From the NCBI RefSeq assembly GCF_019320115.1, contig NC_089587.1, forward strand, positions 84,740,384-84,804,383: DNA of 64,000 bases, given 5' to 3'. This stretch comes from Miscanthus floridulus (taxonomy: Eukaryota; Streptophyta; Magnoliopsida; Poales; Poaceae). Below, piece by piece: positions 12,864 through 24,876 of the stretch (its first letter is position 1; each line of letters starts with the position of its first letter). The translations under genes and the position numbers were made by a program. Below the pieces are notes generated by a model, which saw only the letters and a list, made by a program, of their open reading frames with translations, was not told the origin of the DNA and searched no databases.

Positions 12864-13911
12864 AGAAAACTCCTCATTAGAACTTAGAAGTATGAAAACT
12901 TACATTACCACCAATACCATTGCAAAATTTTGTCTTCCTTATCTAGGACCGCTTCAAGTTTTTTTTCCTATCTAGCATTTTTGTCAGATTTTAGAGTATA
13001 TCCTGTTAGGATTCCGTTAAGTATATATTATTTTGACCAAAATACTCTTATGGTAAGACTCTATCTTAGAAAAGTTAAATCTTTTTTATATAACGCCAGA
13101 TAAAAATAATTTTTATATGAAAATTATAGCTATCGACGAAATCTACAATAGTTTCGAGTTTTCCATTTGAGGTCATCAAGATGTTCAAAAAATAATATAC
13201 CTTTTCAATAGCATATTAATCACGTACCAGAGCATGTCGCCTTAGAAAAATTATATCATTCTTGTATGGTGTCGTGTAAAGATATTTTTTATATTAAAAT
13301 TATAGCTCCTAACGAGATCTATAACTTTTCAGTTTTATTTTTTTATTTGAGGTAATTAAGATGCTAAAAAATTGATATAAATTTTCAGCAGTATATTAAT
13401 CGACTCGTCTTCTTAGAAAAATAATATCTTTCTTATATAGTGTTAGATAAAGATACTTTTTCTATGAATATTGTAGCTTTCGATAAGATCTATAACTTTC
13501 TAGTTTTGAGTTTTTTTATTTAAATTCATTTAAATTTAAAAAAAATGCTATAAACTTTAACTAGCTTTTAATTGTGTAATGGGGCTTGCTATAAGCACTA
13601 GTACGCGATGAAAAATTATATTATTTTTTAGCTTCTTAACGATCTCATATGAAAAAACTCAAAAATAAAAAGTATAATTAGTCATACACAGACATAATAT
13701 TAACAACTCATTAAATTGTTGTTAAGTGTGGAGACAATGCCAAATAACAATATGGGCAAACGTGTTTTTACATGGCGCACTTAACGTTATGATGGACTGA
13801 AATGCTAGGTAGGGCACTACAACTTAAAATTCAGTGCTATCGAAGGAAGATGAAGTTTTCATAGTTCTAAGAGAGAATTTTCTCTATTTTTTTTAAAGTT
13901 AAATTTTCTCT
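12864..13911. mobile_element. Non-autonomous Mutator-like element with long TIRs
   Basis: The first roughly 130-150 bases (AGAAAACTCCTCATTAGAAC, later TGTCTTCCTTATCTAG, CTATCTAGCATTTTTGTC, CCGTTAAGT) recur inverted in the last roughly 130 (TTAGAACTATGAAAAC, CATCTTCCTTCGATAG, CTACCTAGCATTTCAGTC and AACGTTAAGT when read on the - strand). The 9-mer ATTTTGTGT flanks both borders (12855-12863 and 13912-13920), the target size of Mutator-like transposons. The interior is AT-rich, has no transposase, and holds a threefold diverged tandem repeat. The right terminus carries an extra partly duplicated TAGAGAAAATT segment, so the exact right border is less certain. Confidence 0.65.
13064..13560. repeat. 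Three diverged tandem units of about 175 bp
   Basis: Units begin with CTTAGAAAA at 13064, 13241 and 13412 (spacing 177 and 171). Each continues with an ATATCTTT-like run, AGATAAAGATA-like text, ATTATAGCT, GAGATCTATAACTTT and a GTATATTAATC-like end. They form the interior of the Mutator-like element. Confidence 0.7.
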
Positions 13912-13920
13912 ATTTTGTGT

Positions 13921-14821
13921 GCACGGCTATCTCCGCCTGCTTGTTCATGTTCTTGTTCCTCTTTTTTTTTCCATTTTCGTTCTCTTAAACTTTTTTCCTC
14001 TCTTTGTAGTTTCTCTAGATCAAGTATAAATGCCTCCTCAAACGGATTCATACACCGTCTTTATGGGAGGCACGTGGTACTCATCATCGAATCGGCGTGT
14101 CGTTTATATAACTTTTGGCCCCTCCACATTGTCCATGTCTTTGTAAGTGATATCATCTTTAATTTGCCACGGTATTTTAAAAACCAACCTATACAAGATT
14201 ATTACATAATGAATAACCACAAAAGAACAAAGAAGCTGTCCTTCGTCAATCTCGACTGGGTCCTACACTTCTTTGTCGCCACCTTTGATTATCATATCAT
14301 CCTCCTCTTTTAAATATTCCTTTGAACCTTTATTCTTCTTCCAAAGTTTCTCAGTCGGGGCATCACTTTCTTCCTGAATCCTTCCTTACACACATGCAAC
14401 ATGCACCAAATATTTCCACTCAAAGCATTCGTTCGTTTATGCTCTGTTGTTGATTACAGATCCTTTTTGTTCAGGGTGTGCGTACGTATATTTGTAGAAA
14501 TAAATGTACACGCGTGTATGTAAACGTCTACGTTTGTACTTGGTTAAAAAAAACAAGTCGTACTTAGATGATGCACCGGAAGACATTCCCTGCAAACGTG
14601 CCCAGCTCTGCTCACCTAATTACCTAAGACGATCTATGTTTCTCTTCTCCCACTTGCTCCTGTCTTGACCTCACGAAACACGACATATTCTCACACCGTC
14701 GCACGCCGCTCGTTGTCTTGTCTGGCACGGCGTTGACAATATGACTCACTTGAAAACCTGGGTTTCTTGATCCCTGTAGTATGTGCTGTGCTAGCTGCAG
14801 ACTTCAGAGATCAACATCTCA
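13921..14821. other. Spacer with no supported feature
   Basis: Mixed-composition spacer. A 132-codon open frame at 13915-14313 shows no recognisable domain and no splice partners, so I do not call it a gene. Confidence 0.4.
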
Positions 14822-15062
14822 GGCCGTGTTTAGTTGAAAAAAAAGTTCCAAAAAAGTGTTACAGTATCCATCACATCGAATCTTGTGATACATGCATGGA
14901 GCATTAAATATAGATGAAAAAAAACTAATTACACAGTTTTGTGGAAAATTGCGAGACGAACGTTTTGAACCTAATTAGTCCATGATTGAACACTAATTAC
15001 CAAATAAAAACAAAAGTGCTATAGTAGCCAAATTCCAACTTTCCCCTGAACTAAACAAGGGC
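14822..15062. mobile_element. Grass MITE, GGCC-TTGTTTAGTT end family
   Basis: It starts with GGCCGTGTTTAGTT and ends with CTGAACTAAACAAGGGC, an inverted match. The interior holds the family words ATCACATCGAATCTTG, GCGAGACGAACGTTTTGA and TAGTCCATGATTG. A direct repeat CTCA flanks it. The same family is present at 21597-22099. Confidence 0.75.
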
Positions 15063-15114
15063 TCAGCACCCCGTAGAAATCTGCATTCTTGATCCACTGT
15101 ATAAATTGGGAGAA

Positions 15115-15240
15115 AGTGGAGCTAGCTCTGTTGGTCGAGCGTGTAGATATATACCTAGGTTCAAGTTCTCGCTGAGTGCCTATTTTCTTCTTATTAATAG
15201 TAATAATGTTAATTAATATTATAAAATTTCTCATAGGTTG
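15115..15240 (+). mobile_element. tRNA-derived SINE-like element, copy 2
   Basis: An A-box-like TAGCTCTGTTGG (15122-15133) and a B-box-like GGTTCAAGTTC (about 15159-15169) are spaced like a tRNA-derived pol III promoter. A tail TGCCTATTTTCTTCTTA (about 15178) matches the tail of the copy at 10852-10960. Downstream DNA is AT-rich. The element lies just after a MITE. Confidence 0.5.
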
Positions 15241-15337
15241 CTCAAGTTTTTTTACAATATAAGTTAGAGGTATCTAGCAAAATATATCATCTCATATAGA
15301 AAAAAAGGTTACGTATTATGAGAATGTTTTTATAATT

Positions 15338-15533
15338 GGGCTTGTTTGGATACATATGGCTAATTACTAGTTGGGGCTAAAAATTAGCCTAAATTAGCTA
15401 TAACTGGTTAGCTAGTTGGCTAACAATTAGTTGAACATTTGGCTAAAAAATTAGCCCTCCTGATTGATGCACTAGAGCTAATTTTAACTAATTTTTAGCT
15501 GACTAGCAATTAGCTCTGATATCCCAATAGGCT
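15338..15533. mobile_element. MITE rich in TTAGC/GCTAA words
   Basis: It begins GGGCTTGTTTGGATAC and ends GATATCCCAATAGGC. The ends are inverted relatives, and internal GCTAATTACTAG / CTAGCAATTAGC arms pair. No coding potential. The target duplication is not clear. Confidence 0.6.
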
Positions 15534-16317
15534 CATGGTATTGTGTGTTAGTCTTATATTTTTTTTAAAATATTTTGAAGAGTAGTCGTAGGTAAAATTG
15601 TTTGACTTAGGACAGACAATCTAGATGCATTATATTTTTATCTCACAAAATAACTACAATTGTTTGTAGTTCCTAAAAAAACTTTATCGTTTGTACATAA
15701 TCACTCAGTATGGCGTCTCCGGTCTCCACATGGCAATTGGCATGGCCTCTGTCTCCCTATAAACGCTAGGGGTGGAGCTGGACAACACTAGTACACTATT
15801 GTTATCATCACTCACTCCATGTTCCATGCTACCCTTGTGCAGCAAACATGCGTGCTCCATTGGCACCCTATCAAGAACCGAAGATCCCCAATCATGTCGC
15901 CGAAAGAAACCAAACAAAAGAACGTATTCTCACTTATGCTGTTGTGCAAATGAAAAAAAAAACAAGAATAAAAAAGCAACCCTTCCCCTTTCCTTCTCCA
16001 AGCATCTTTCATTTCATTTTATATATACATTGCATATAATAAAAAGAGTGGTGACCTGACTCCGATGCGACCAAAGTGGCAAAAGTGCCGTGCCGGATGC
16101 AACCGGGAGAAGCTGTCGGTGGTGGTACAAGCCACCGGCCACCTCCGGTAGCCGTGGTGCGTATCACAGAATTTGGCTCATGTTCGAGTGCTGAGACCGA
16201 TCGACCAATCACCATTCTGCCCACGGCGAGCCGCCGGCCGGCCGGCAGCCACGGGCGCAACTGGGACATGGCAAGCCGGCCTTGCCTTGGCCTTGTTCTC
16301 TCGTCCAAAGTTGCAAC

Positions 16318-16455
16318 AGCCCGTTCGTTTGGCCGTGGCTTATCGTAAACGATCGTAAATTTCCAGCCGGAACAGTATTTTTCTCTCACACAAACCAGTC
16401 AACGGTATTTTTTTACGAACCAGCAACGATACGAACCAGCCAACCGAACAGGCTG
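16318..16455. mobile_element. MITE of the CTCTCAC-core family, copy 1
   Basis: Ends are GCCCGTTCGTTTGG and CCGAACAGGC. The core GGAACAGTATTTTTCTCTCAC is typical of a very common panicoid MITE. Related copies lie at 20638-20776, 51228-51365 and 51767-51899. Confidence 0.65.
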
Positions 16456-17702
16456 TTGAGTTTATGACGAAAACGAGCTCTCGAGAAACAAGTTCATGCC
16501 CAATTAAACAAAGCGGCCAAGCCATCGTGTCTCGTTAAGGACGTAAGGTCAGGACGTAAGGTCGCCAGCCACCGGCAATGCTGCTCAGAGTCGACCGGAT
16601 TGCGCCACGTGGGCCCCTGCAAATAGACCATTTTCTATGCTTCCTGTGCCAACAAACCCCACACGATAGATCGTCTATCGCTGACGGTCGGTGAGAGGGC
16701 CTTTTCAGTTCTCATTATCATAGTCTGAAAACATGGCATCCATCCATCCATCCTGACCAAAGATTGAGGCCTTTGGAAAAAGCATTGTTTAGACGCTTGG
16801 AATCGTATGTGCACTGAGCAAGCACTGAAATGGTGGTGTCTGGTGAATGGATGCACTTACAAGTTACTACCACAGAAACTTCGTGCCCAAACAGCTCGCC
16901 AGTGATGATCAGCCATGTCGCTGGATACAAAGACAGCAACAGGAGTAGGTAACTGGGTACTGACTGACCTGGAGTCACGTTTCAGTAACGTTTGGAAGGT
17001 GAAGGCAAACGCACGGGCTGACAAGGCCACCGCACCACACATGACACATGCACCTGCGCAAACGCAACAGCAGAATGATGGTTAGGAAAGCAATGTTTCG
17101 TTTACCTCCATCTGGGATGAGCAGAGACGAGCTATAGTACTATACATACCCGCTGGAGCAGCATCATTACAAGATCGAGGAGTGAGTGCTGTAGGATGGG
17201 GGGACGAGATTCAAAGGAAAGTGCAACTGTACAAGTAACACGTAAGAAGATGGAACAGCATGACGGATAGTAATGATTCTAACCACCCTTTAGTTTCAAG
17301 TATAGGTTACTTTGATAATACATGACCAGCCAACGGTCAAGTGACCCAGTAGCAGTAGGCAGTAAACCGAGAACTGTCATCATATCTGCACCTACGCATG
17401 CATTTTGCAGGATACATCGCATCACAGTTGAAACCTGAAAGATTAAGATCATGATCTATTTTGAAAACAACCCTGTAACCTGCATTTAGAGACTGTCCCT
17501 GAAGACAACATCGCTTAAACTGAAAGACAATAAACTTCACTTACATCCTGAAAAGGGTAGGAGATTAGCAACCAGTGAAATCAACTCAACTCAGCCTGTA
17601 GTTTAGCCTATGTGAACTATCCCTCGACGGCACCATGGCAACTACAGTCCTCCATCCAACTCCATCATTAGGTCATATATTAATGTCCGACACTTCTAAA
17701 GC
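16456..17702. other. Spacer with no supported gene
   Basis: No ORF with a recognisable domain. A - strand frame at 16718-16978 has a hydrophobic stretch but no family match I recognise and no flanking splice context. The region could be transcribed noncoding sequence. Confidence 0.35.
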
Positions 17703-18329
17703 ATGGCCAACCATGCGTTAGACCAGCCGCACGGCTGCTCCGGCTTGGCTTGCTCCCTTCTTCCTCCCCGGCGTGTGGCTCTTCCTCCTCGCCTCCGGCT
17801 AGCAGCTCCCTCGACCCCGCCCTCCTCCTCGCGTGCGCGGTCGTCGTCTTCTCCCTCTCCGGCGCCCCTCGCCCCCGCCGCTGCCCACCGTCCCACCACG
17901 GTGCGCTACGCGGAGCTCCGGCAAAACCTAGTGCGCCCGCAACAACCACCTTCTTCCCCTTCCCCCTCCCGCCGCCACCATGGCCATGAGTGCCCCCGCC
18001 CCGACCTAGCCCGCCCGCCTCTCACCGCCGCTAGGACCCTAAAGCCTCCCTCCCGCCGTCCCCACCGCCTGCCCGGCCTACCTCCCCTGAACCCCTTCTC
18101 TTCTAAGCCCGCCGGAGTTGGGGAAGAAGGGGGTAGGTCGGGCGCCTGGGTGGACGCCGCCGGAGTTGGGGAAGAAGGGGGCAGGGTGGGCGTTAGGGTT
18201 GGAGAAGGGGACATGGGGAGGGAGATGGGGGAGGTGGTCGTACGATGCGCCGAAAAGACGTGCGGCCGGTATGAAGTCTTTACCATTAATATCGCAGCTT
18301 GGTTCATTACTTTCGGCTACAAGCAATAA
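17703..18329 (+). other. GC-rich low-complexity open frame, unlikely to be a gene
   Basis: A 208-codon frame made of Pro/Ser/Arg-rich and later Gly/Glu-rich text in a GC island inside AT-rich DNA. No domain is visible. A 48-bp tandem duplication (starting GCCGGAGTTGGGG at 18111 and 18159) lies inside it. It resembles a captured 5' exon/UTR fragment of a grass gene rather than a living gene. Confidence 0.3.
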
Positions 18330-19479
18330 GCTTGTGACATAAGTTGCCCATATCCAAGTTTAGAAATTAGACACCAATGTGCCTTATAATGATGTAACAA
18401 ATATCTAATAAAAATCTTTTAAAAAAAATAAAGATCTAACAAAGATCTTTTAAAAAAACAAATATCTGATGAAAAAAGAACAACGGCTCTTTATAAAGAG
18501 CACATGCCCTAGCTTCCAATATCTCCAAAGGTTAAAATTTGTATCCAACTACTCGCAAGAATATAGATGTGTATAGACCAACAAAAACTTTATCTCATTG
18601 AAGCTTTCTAAACATTCACAACGATAAATCTACATCAAAGTGACAAATAAGCCACCCCATAGGCTAAGGTTACTGGGCTGGAACGTTGAGAAAAACATAC
18701 TAATAAAAGTGACAGGTCTTTATTTGTTAGACCAAACGTATTGTGAAATCAACTCTCAACAGTTACCTAGCAAGTATTGTGGATAAGAACTGCTAATGAG
18801 CAATGCGTAAATACAATCACTTAGTATATGACTTAAAAAATTATTGTTATGATAAGCTGCTTGTTACCTAACAGAATGTAAGCAAATAAAAGAGTCCTTA
18901 TCATCAATTTCATTTAACAATTAGTCACATCTGCATGTTATGCTAAGGAATTCTCCAATACCGAGGCTGTGATTGTATTCGTCACAAACCACCCCAGCCT
19001 TCAACCATTTGAGGATAGGATGAAGCAGATGACAATTCTAACAAATATATTAGATCAACTTGTCAGCCTCACGCCTTTTATCAGTTTGAACAATCATATC
19101 AAAAGGTTTTTTTTTGAAAGGATTCAAACTCATAGGCCTTTGTTTGAGACTTTCTCATGCAAAGTAGACAAAATAATTGTTTACTATCTCCTCGCCCACA
19201 TAAGATTTGAAAGTAGTAAGAACCAAACAGTAGTTTTCCTCATCTACATGAATGAAACTGGTGCTATATTTTGTTACCATTATCAAATCAATTGATATGT
19301 CAAATGCAACCGTCATAACAGAGCGTGATGCTTTTAAATACAATCCACGATAATCGTCTGCATCCATAATCTAGATATATGTAAACAAACAAATGACAAA
19401 ATAGATTTAGATAGATACATAAAATAGTAAAATGCAACAATATTAAGAAGTAATAATTAACTTCGGTTATGGTTGTCGT
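18330..19479. other. AT-rich spacer
   Basis: No exon-like or transposon-end signal that I can support. A near repeat of AAAGATCTTTTAAAAAAA occurs around 18412-18465. Confidence 0.4.
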
Positions 19480-19965
19480 TTGTGAAAGTCGTTGGTGATA
19501 GTCTCGGTGATCACCGCTGGTTTTGAAGTCGGTGGTGGTATTGTTTATCACCGTCGGATCAGCGTTCTATCCGGCGGTGTTGTCGTTTATCTTCACCTCT
19601 GCGTCGGAGTTCAATCGAGCGACAATCGGTCGCATACCACTGCCGGTTTGGCAAACGATCCGGTGCTGATGACGAAAACATCAATATCGGTTGGGTGTAC
19701 CATCCAGCGGCGATGAATGAGACATCAACGTCGGTCCAGGTTATGATCCAGTGTAGATGTAAGTACCAGTACCGCTGGTCGGCGTTCGATCCAACGGTGT
19801 CGATGGCACTATCAACGTCGGTCTGGCGTACTATCCAGTGGTGATGTCCTGTCCATCACCACCGTGCTTGTGTTTGATCCGTTCTATTGTCTGTCACCGC
19901 TGGTGTTACATTTTTTTACGGTGTTGTCACTATCATCACCACCGGTTGTTTTCATATCACCGAAA
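19480..19965. mobile_element. CACTA subterminal-repeat remnant
   Basis: The segment is dense in TCACCGCTGGT, TCACCGTCGG, ATCCGGCGGTG and related words on both strands. These are the same words as in the subterminal region of the CACTA element starting at 57251. No CACTA terminus is visible here, so it is a fragment. Confidence 0.5.
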
Positions 19966-20637
19966 ATTTGGATAGGCCATCAGTGATATTGTATTTTTCA
20001 TAATACAATTGTAATATATCATAATAGTAACACAAATATTATTCGGATGAGACCAGAGCCAGGTCATATATATACACAATGTATCAAAATATACATCACT
20101 GCCAAGACAGTTCCATAAAACAAATCCAACCACAATGACATATGTTTGAGAACACAAACAAAGAAATCGGCATTACAAGGTGAAGAAGATTAGCACCTTC
20201 ATTAGATAAGGCAATGGTCTCCATTCGGATTCACGACTTGGTCCATAATGAAACTGGCACGGTTCTCTTGCAACTCAGATATATATCTCTCCAAATAATC
20301 GGTTAACTCCTGTTGTACTTGACCTTAATTTCTACAACACAAGAAAAAGGTGAAACACAGTTAAGATATGTATTGCTAGCTATACACTCAAAATTAAGTC
20401 GCTTGTCAATTGACTATAAAGGGAAACAAGTTGTGGGCCAGAGTAGTCATATCTTGGATGAGGGTGTGCATGTAATTCATGACAAACTGCATTAATTCAG
20501 CCCAAGGGCTGCATTGCGATCAAATCGGTCTCAAGTATAGTGAACACAAAATTTCAAAACGGTCGATATTTTCTTGCTCTTTTTATTGTACTTCTCAAAG
20601 ACATGTGACAAGCACAAGCTCATGAGAGTGACATATA
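19966..20637. other. AT-rich spacer
   Basis: No coding or repeat structure that I can support. Confidence 0.35.
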
Positions 20638-20776
20638 GGTCCGTTCGCTGATCTGAAACTTGGCTGAAACTGGCTAGTTCTGTGAGAGAGAAACACTGTT
20701 TGGCTGGTTTGGTGAACAGTAAATTGTGAGGGGGAGCAGCCGGCCGGCTGATCTTTCCAGACCAGCGAACGGCCCC
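20638..20776. mobile_element. MITE of the CTCTCAC-core family, copy 2 (inverted)
   Basis: Ends GGTCCGTTCGCTG and CAGCGAACGGCCCC are inverted repeats. The core reads GTGAGAGAGAAACACTGTTT, the reverse orientation of copy 1. Confidence 0.65.
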
Positions 20777-21596
20777 ATAATGATCAAAGCTAACAATAAT
20801 ATAATATTTTGCCCAATATGGGAGTAGTAGCTTGTCTTACTTGTTCAGCGTGACAAGTAATGGATATGCTCTAGCGGTCTCCTTCGAGAGTCGAAAACGG
20901 TGAGAGTGCATTTCTCTAGGTTGAAGTAAAAAAGGATATAATGGTTGCCACATTCACAACGTCCTGATGAGAATTAGGCTCAACCATTAAATATGTAGTG
21001 AACTAGAAAATTAGGCATTTACAACACACTTGGAGCTATAGGCTAGAAGTATGGTGGATTTCGTTTGTTGGGCAAGCAAGCCCTTTCTCAAATCTGTGGC
21101 GCTATATATTGTCATGTATTGTCTTCTCATTGTACATCACTGGGTTTAAGAAACCCTTATGTTTAATCCTTCCCAGCCTGCATGTGCATACCTCTATCCA
21201 ATAAAACAATTGTGTAGTTAGACATTCACCTCCGTGTTGTAAAATAATGCATTTATTAGCGAAACTGACATGGTCCACAATTTGATATGACTGCCAAGGG
21301 TGAACTTTTGGTAAAATTGATACAATTCCTTAAACTCAATCGATGACACCAATTGGCTCCACGGGTTGTCCCACATTGTCCTTGACTAACCATTGCCGCC
21401 TGCACAACTCAGGCTATAAGATTCTTCCCCAAAAGAGTTGTCTCATCTATGAATATGCCTTGTCTTTTTACTCGAGGTTGAGGAATGATAACAGCAACCC
21501 TTAGCCGCTACTATTTCGTTCGAAGTGTCAATCACACCATCATCGTTCCAACCATTTCCTCAATGACGAGAACTGTACCAGGTAAATCATCTCTTT
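20777..21596. other. Spacer with no supported feature
   Basis: No open frame with recognisable domains and no transposon end found. Confidence 0.35.
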
Positions 21597-22099
21597 GGCT
21601 GTGTTTAGTTCGTGAATTTTGAGAATTTGGCTACTGTAGCACTTTCGTTTTTATTTGGCAATTATTGTTCAATCATGGACTAATTAAGCCCTGTTTGATT
21701 TCCATAAGTTAGGTGACTGAAAACCAGTGACTTATAAGTCATGCCTGTTTGGTCGTAGATGACTTATAAGTTCATTAAAGGTGTGGGCCCCATACGAAAA
21801 AGGATGACTTATAAGTTTTAAGCAGGGGTGAACCAACTTAAAACTTATAAGCAGGGGTGACTTATAAGTTGGTGATGTTTGGCAAAATAAGTCATTTTTT
21901 TCACTTTTTAACTTATAAGTGGTGACTTATTTGGAACCAAACAGGCCCTTAGGCTCAAAACGTTCGTCTCGCAATTTCCAACCAAACTATGCAATTAGTT
22001 TTTTTTTCGTCTACATTTAATGTTACATGCACGTATCGCAAGATTCGATGTGATGGCTACTGTAGCACTTTTTGGAAAGTTTTTGGGAACTAAACAAGC
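21597..22099. mobile_element. Grass MITE (same family as 14822-15062), split by a nested MITE
   Basis: Outer ends GGCTGTGTTTAGTTC and GGGAACTAAACAAGC are inverted. The interior has CTACTGTAGCACTTT at both sides and CGTTCGTCTCGCAATTT. It is interrupted at 21687-21948 by a second MITE. Removing the insert and one TTA restores the family order. CTTT flanks the outer element. Confidence 0.75.
21687..21948. mobile_element. Nested Tourist/PIF-like MITE with TTA target duplication
   Basis: Ends AGCCCTGTTTGATTTCCATA and AAATAAGTCACC... GGAACCAAACAGGCCC are inverted. Repeated ACTTATAAGT words form the stem. The target trinucleotide TTA is present at 21684-21686 and 21949-21951. Confidence 0.75.
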
Positions 22100-22887
22100 A
22101 CTTTATTTGGTTGTATAAGTCCTAATAAAAAACAGTAAATCATCCCTTTATGTGGTTGTATAAGTCCTAATAAAAAACAATGGTGCGAACTCATTATTCA
22201 AACAGAGCTTCATCAATGAATTCAATGGCAACAGTACACACCATTTCCTCCAGAGTAGGAGGCTCCCACGCACAAATTTCAATTTTTTTTTCCAAATGCG
22301 GCAACCCTATTTCCATTATAGCATAAGGAAAATTTAAAAGATTGTTCAGATCAGGAAAACAGAAAGAAAGAACCAAAGGAAAAGACTTAAACGAACAAGT
22401 ACTGCAATGGACCATACAACTCTAGAAAATACCAGCTACATTTACTTTAAGTTTGTGCAACCCAAATTAACAATGCGAGAACATTCACAATATTCCAAAA
22501 AGAAATTAAAATCAAATGCACAATGAGCAAACCTAATTTTATTTACATTCAGAGCTCACTGTGCGGGATGGTGAGCGGGTAGCCGGACGCGAGCGGCACG
22601 AGGTTGAGCCAGTGGATGGGACGACAGCCAGCAAGAGGGAGGTCGACGGCCATCGCCCGTGATGGCGGGCAGCAAGAGGGAGGGAGACACATAGCGGGTG
22701 GGTGTGGTACCTAGCGCGCCTAGCTAGATAGCGATTCAAGCAGGTTAGGAGGCAATTAGATGATAAACATGAGGGTGACACCTAGTGCCCAGGCAAACCT
22801 TGCTTCTTTAAACAGTGCAAGTGACATGCTACAGCTCAAATTTAACCTAAGGAGAGGAGGAGGGGGATATAGAGAACAGTTTTCTAA
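22100..22887. other. Spacer with a 40-bp direct repeat
   Basis: TTGGTTGTATAAGTCCTAAT-type text occurs twice between about 22107 and 22180. A GC-rich patch at 22550-22730 may be a gene fragment, but I cannot assign it. Confidence 0.35.
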
Positions 22888-23675
22888 GGTAGCGTTTGGT
22901 TGGGAGTCAAGGTGGAATAGGACGGTCCTGTCTCTGATTTCGGGGATGGGATGACTTCATTTTCTGTTTGGTTGACGAGGGACATGATTGACCTATTTTG
23001 TGTTTGGTTCAGAGACATAAAAAGTGGGATGAGCTACCGACAAGTGGGACCTATTTGTAAGTTTTTTTTTCTTTTTTTTAATCTTTTTCCTTCTCTTCTC
23101 CTTGTCTCTTCCTCTCTCTCTCCTTATCTCTTCCTCCCGCCGCCCGCCCCATGCCTCTTCCGTCCTCCGCCCCGAGCTCGGCCGCCCACCGCCATGGGTC
23201 TCCTCTGCCCCGAGCTCGGCAGCGAGCCACTGAGCGCTTCCTCCGCCGGTGAGCTCAGCCACATGGCACAAGGCCGGATCCCGCCCACGCGCTCGCAGGG
23301 TTGGCCCACGCGGTGGCGCCGAACCTCGCTCACTCTTCCTCTTCCTCCCCCTGCTCCGCCGGGCCTACGCGCGTCGCCGCCTCTTCCTCGCCCGCGCGGC
23401 ATGGCTTGCGGCAGAGATGAACCACGCGGCATGGCCGGCGTCGGAGCTCACCCACATGCGCCACCTCTCGCTGCCCACACTCGTCTTCCCCGTCGTGGCT
23501 CATCCCAGAGAGGACGACTCCGTCCGTCCAAAAAAACAGGGACGGGAGTCACGGCATCAACTGAGAATATTCCCAAGTGGGACGAAGGTTGGACAACCTC
23601 ACCTCTCAACCAAACAGCTCCAAAGTAGGATCACCCCACTCCCATCCCACCCCATGCCACCGACCAAACACCACC
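22888..23675. mobile_element. PIF/Tourist-like non-autonomous element with GC-rich cargo
   Basis: Ends GGTAGCGTTTGGTTGGGAG and CCGACCAAACACCACC are inverted, and TAA flanks both borders (22885-22887 and 23676-23678). The inner TIR zones share GGGATGGGA-type words. The middle (about 23100-23530) is GC-rich Pro/Arg coding-like text unlike the ends, suggesting acquired sequence. No transposase is encoded. Confidence 0.6.
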
Positions 23676-23678
23676 TAA

Positions 23679-24840
23679 ATTTGTGTATCCCAGTCAAAAT
23701 TGTTGCCTTTCTTTTAGTGAAGTTATTGCACCTGGTCACCACTCACCAGCAGCTGCATTGCCAGCAACCGAACACACAATGTTCCTGTAAACAAAATCTA
23801 ACATCAAAACTGGAACTGTTGCTGTAAACTGGCAAGCCCTTGCCCTTTCTTAGTTGCATAGCTTATTTTAAGATCCTCAACCATTCTTGTTCGAATTGGA
23901 GAGCCACATTTACCTTGGCCACCTGAAGCCACTTTCCAGTGAGACATGTTTATATCTAGCACTCAAAATCTTCATTCTAAAATAGCATGATTATAAATCC
24001 TTGATAATATCACAACATTGAGTCCTAAATTAGGGCATCGTTCCCATAGTTTAACACATGTCCTTTTCACAAATTTTGAGCATATCCAATTTCAGAAAAA
24101 CACGAGGAAGTAATGCCCTATAGTGAGTTAAAGACCCATACTGAAGTTTAGCATTCGTCATCGACACACCCTAGCGCAATCCAAACTTCCAACTACATCC
24201 AGAGCTAAGGCCATATTCAACAGAAGATAGTTCAAACTTCATATGATCGTCTAAATTTGATCATCCATTGTAGAAACTCCTGAGTTTGGAGGATTACATC
24301 CATACAAACATGGTTCAAGCACAGCAATAGATTATATTCATTCTAATCACATGTAGTACTGTAGAATTGCATTTCATATCTGCATTTTAACTGCCAATGG
24401 CAGATTTTTTTTCATTTTTGAAACGTAGTACATAAACTATGGTACCTTGCTAAGTTGTTAGCATTGCACCTCAGTAACAAAATAACTTTGCCATGTCTCA
24501 TTAGGAAGAACCAATCCCAAAACATCTCATTTTACCTACTAACAATTCATTCTGTTAAGGAAAGGCGGAAAGCATTTGGACCAAATACTAGGGGGTGCAT
24601 GATACACCTAAGTATAGCCATGAACAATTTCAGTGCAATAAGCAACACAGGTGCAAACCATCCATAGTGTATAGCATGTTCGCCATCATGCAACAATTAA
24701 CAAAGATTATACAGTGTAAGTTATCCAGTGAAACAGCAACAAGGATACAGTGTTCAATCTGATGTCCATCAATTTCTGGAATCTCATGACAAACATCTCA
24801 GTACAGACTGCCTTATTAAACCGACACAAGCATGAAATCA
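23679..24840. other. Spacer, possibly 3' UTR of the ESSS gene at its right end
   Basis: AT-rich, no supported coding exon. Confidence 0.35.
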
Positions 24841-24876
24841 GAAAAATCTAGAGTTCAGCGTGATCTGACCAGCGGA

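Noticed and set aside
15115..15240. A functional tRNA gene
   Set aside because: Only the internal promoter boxes resemble a tRNA; acceptor and anticodon stems do not form, and the tail is SINE-like.
17703..18329. A 208-codon protein-coding gene
   Set aside because: Low-complexity content, a tandem duplication inside, no domain and no splice partners.
23249..23827. A 192-codon protein-coding gene
   Set aside because: It lies across the right border of a TAA-flanked transposon and has no recognisable domain.
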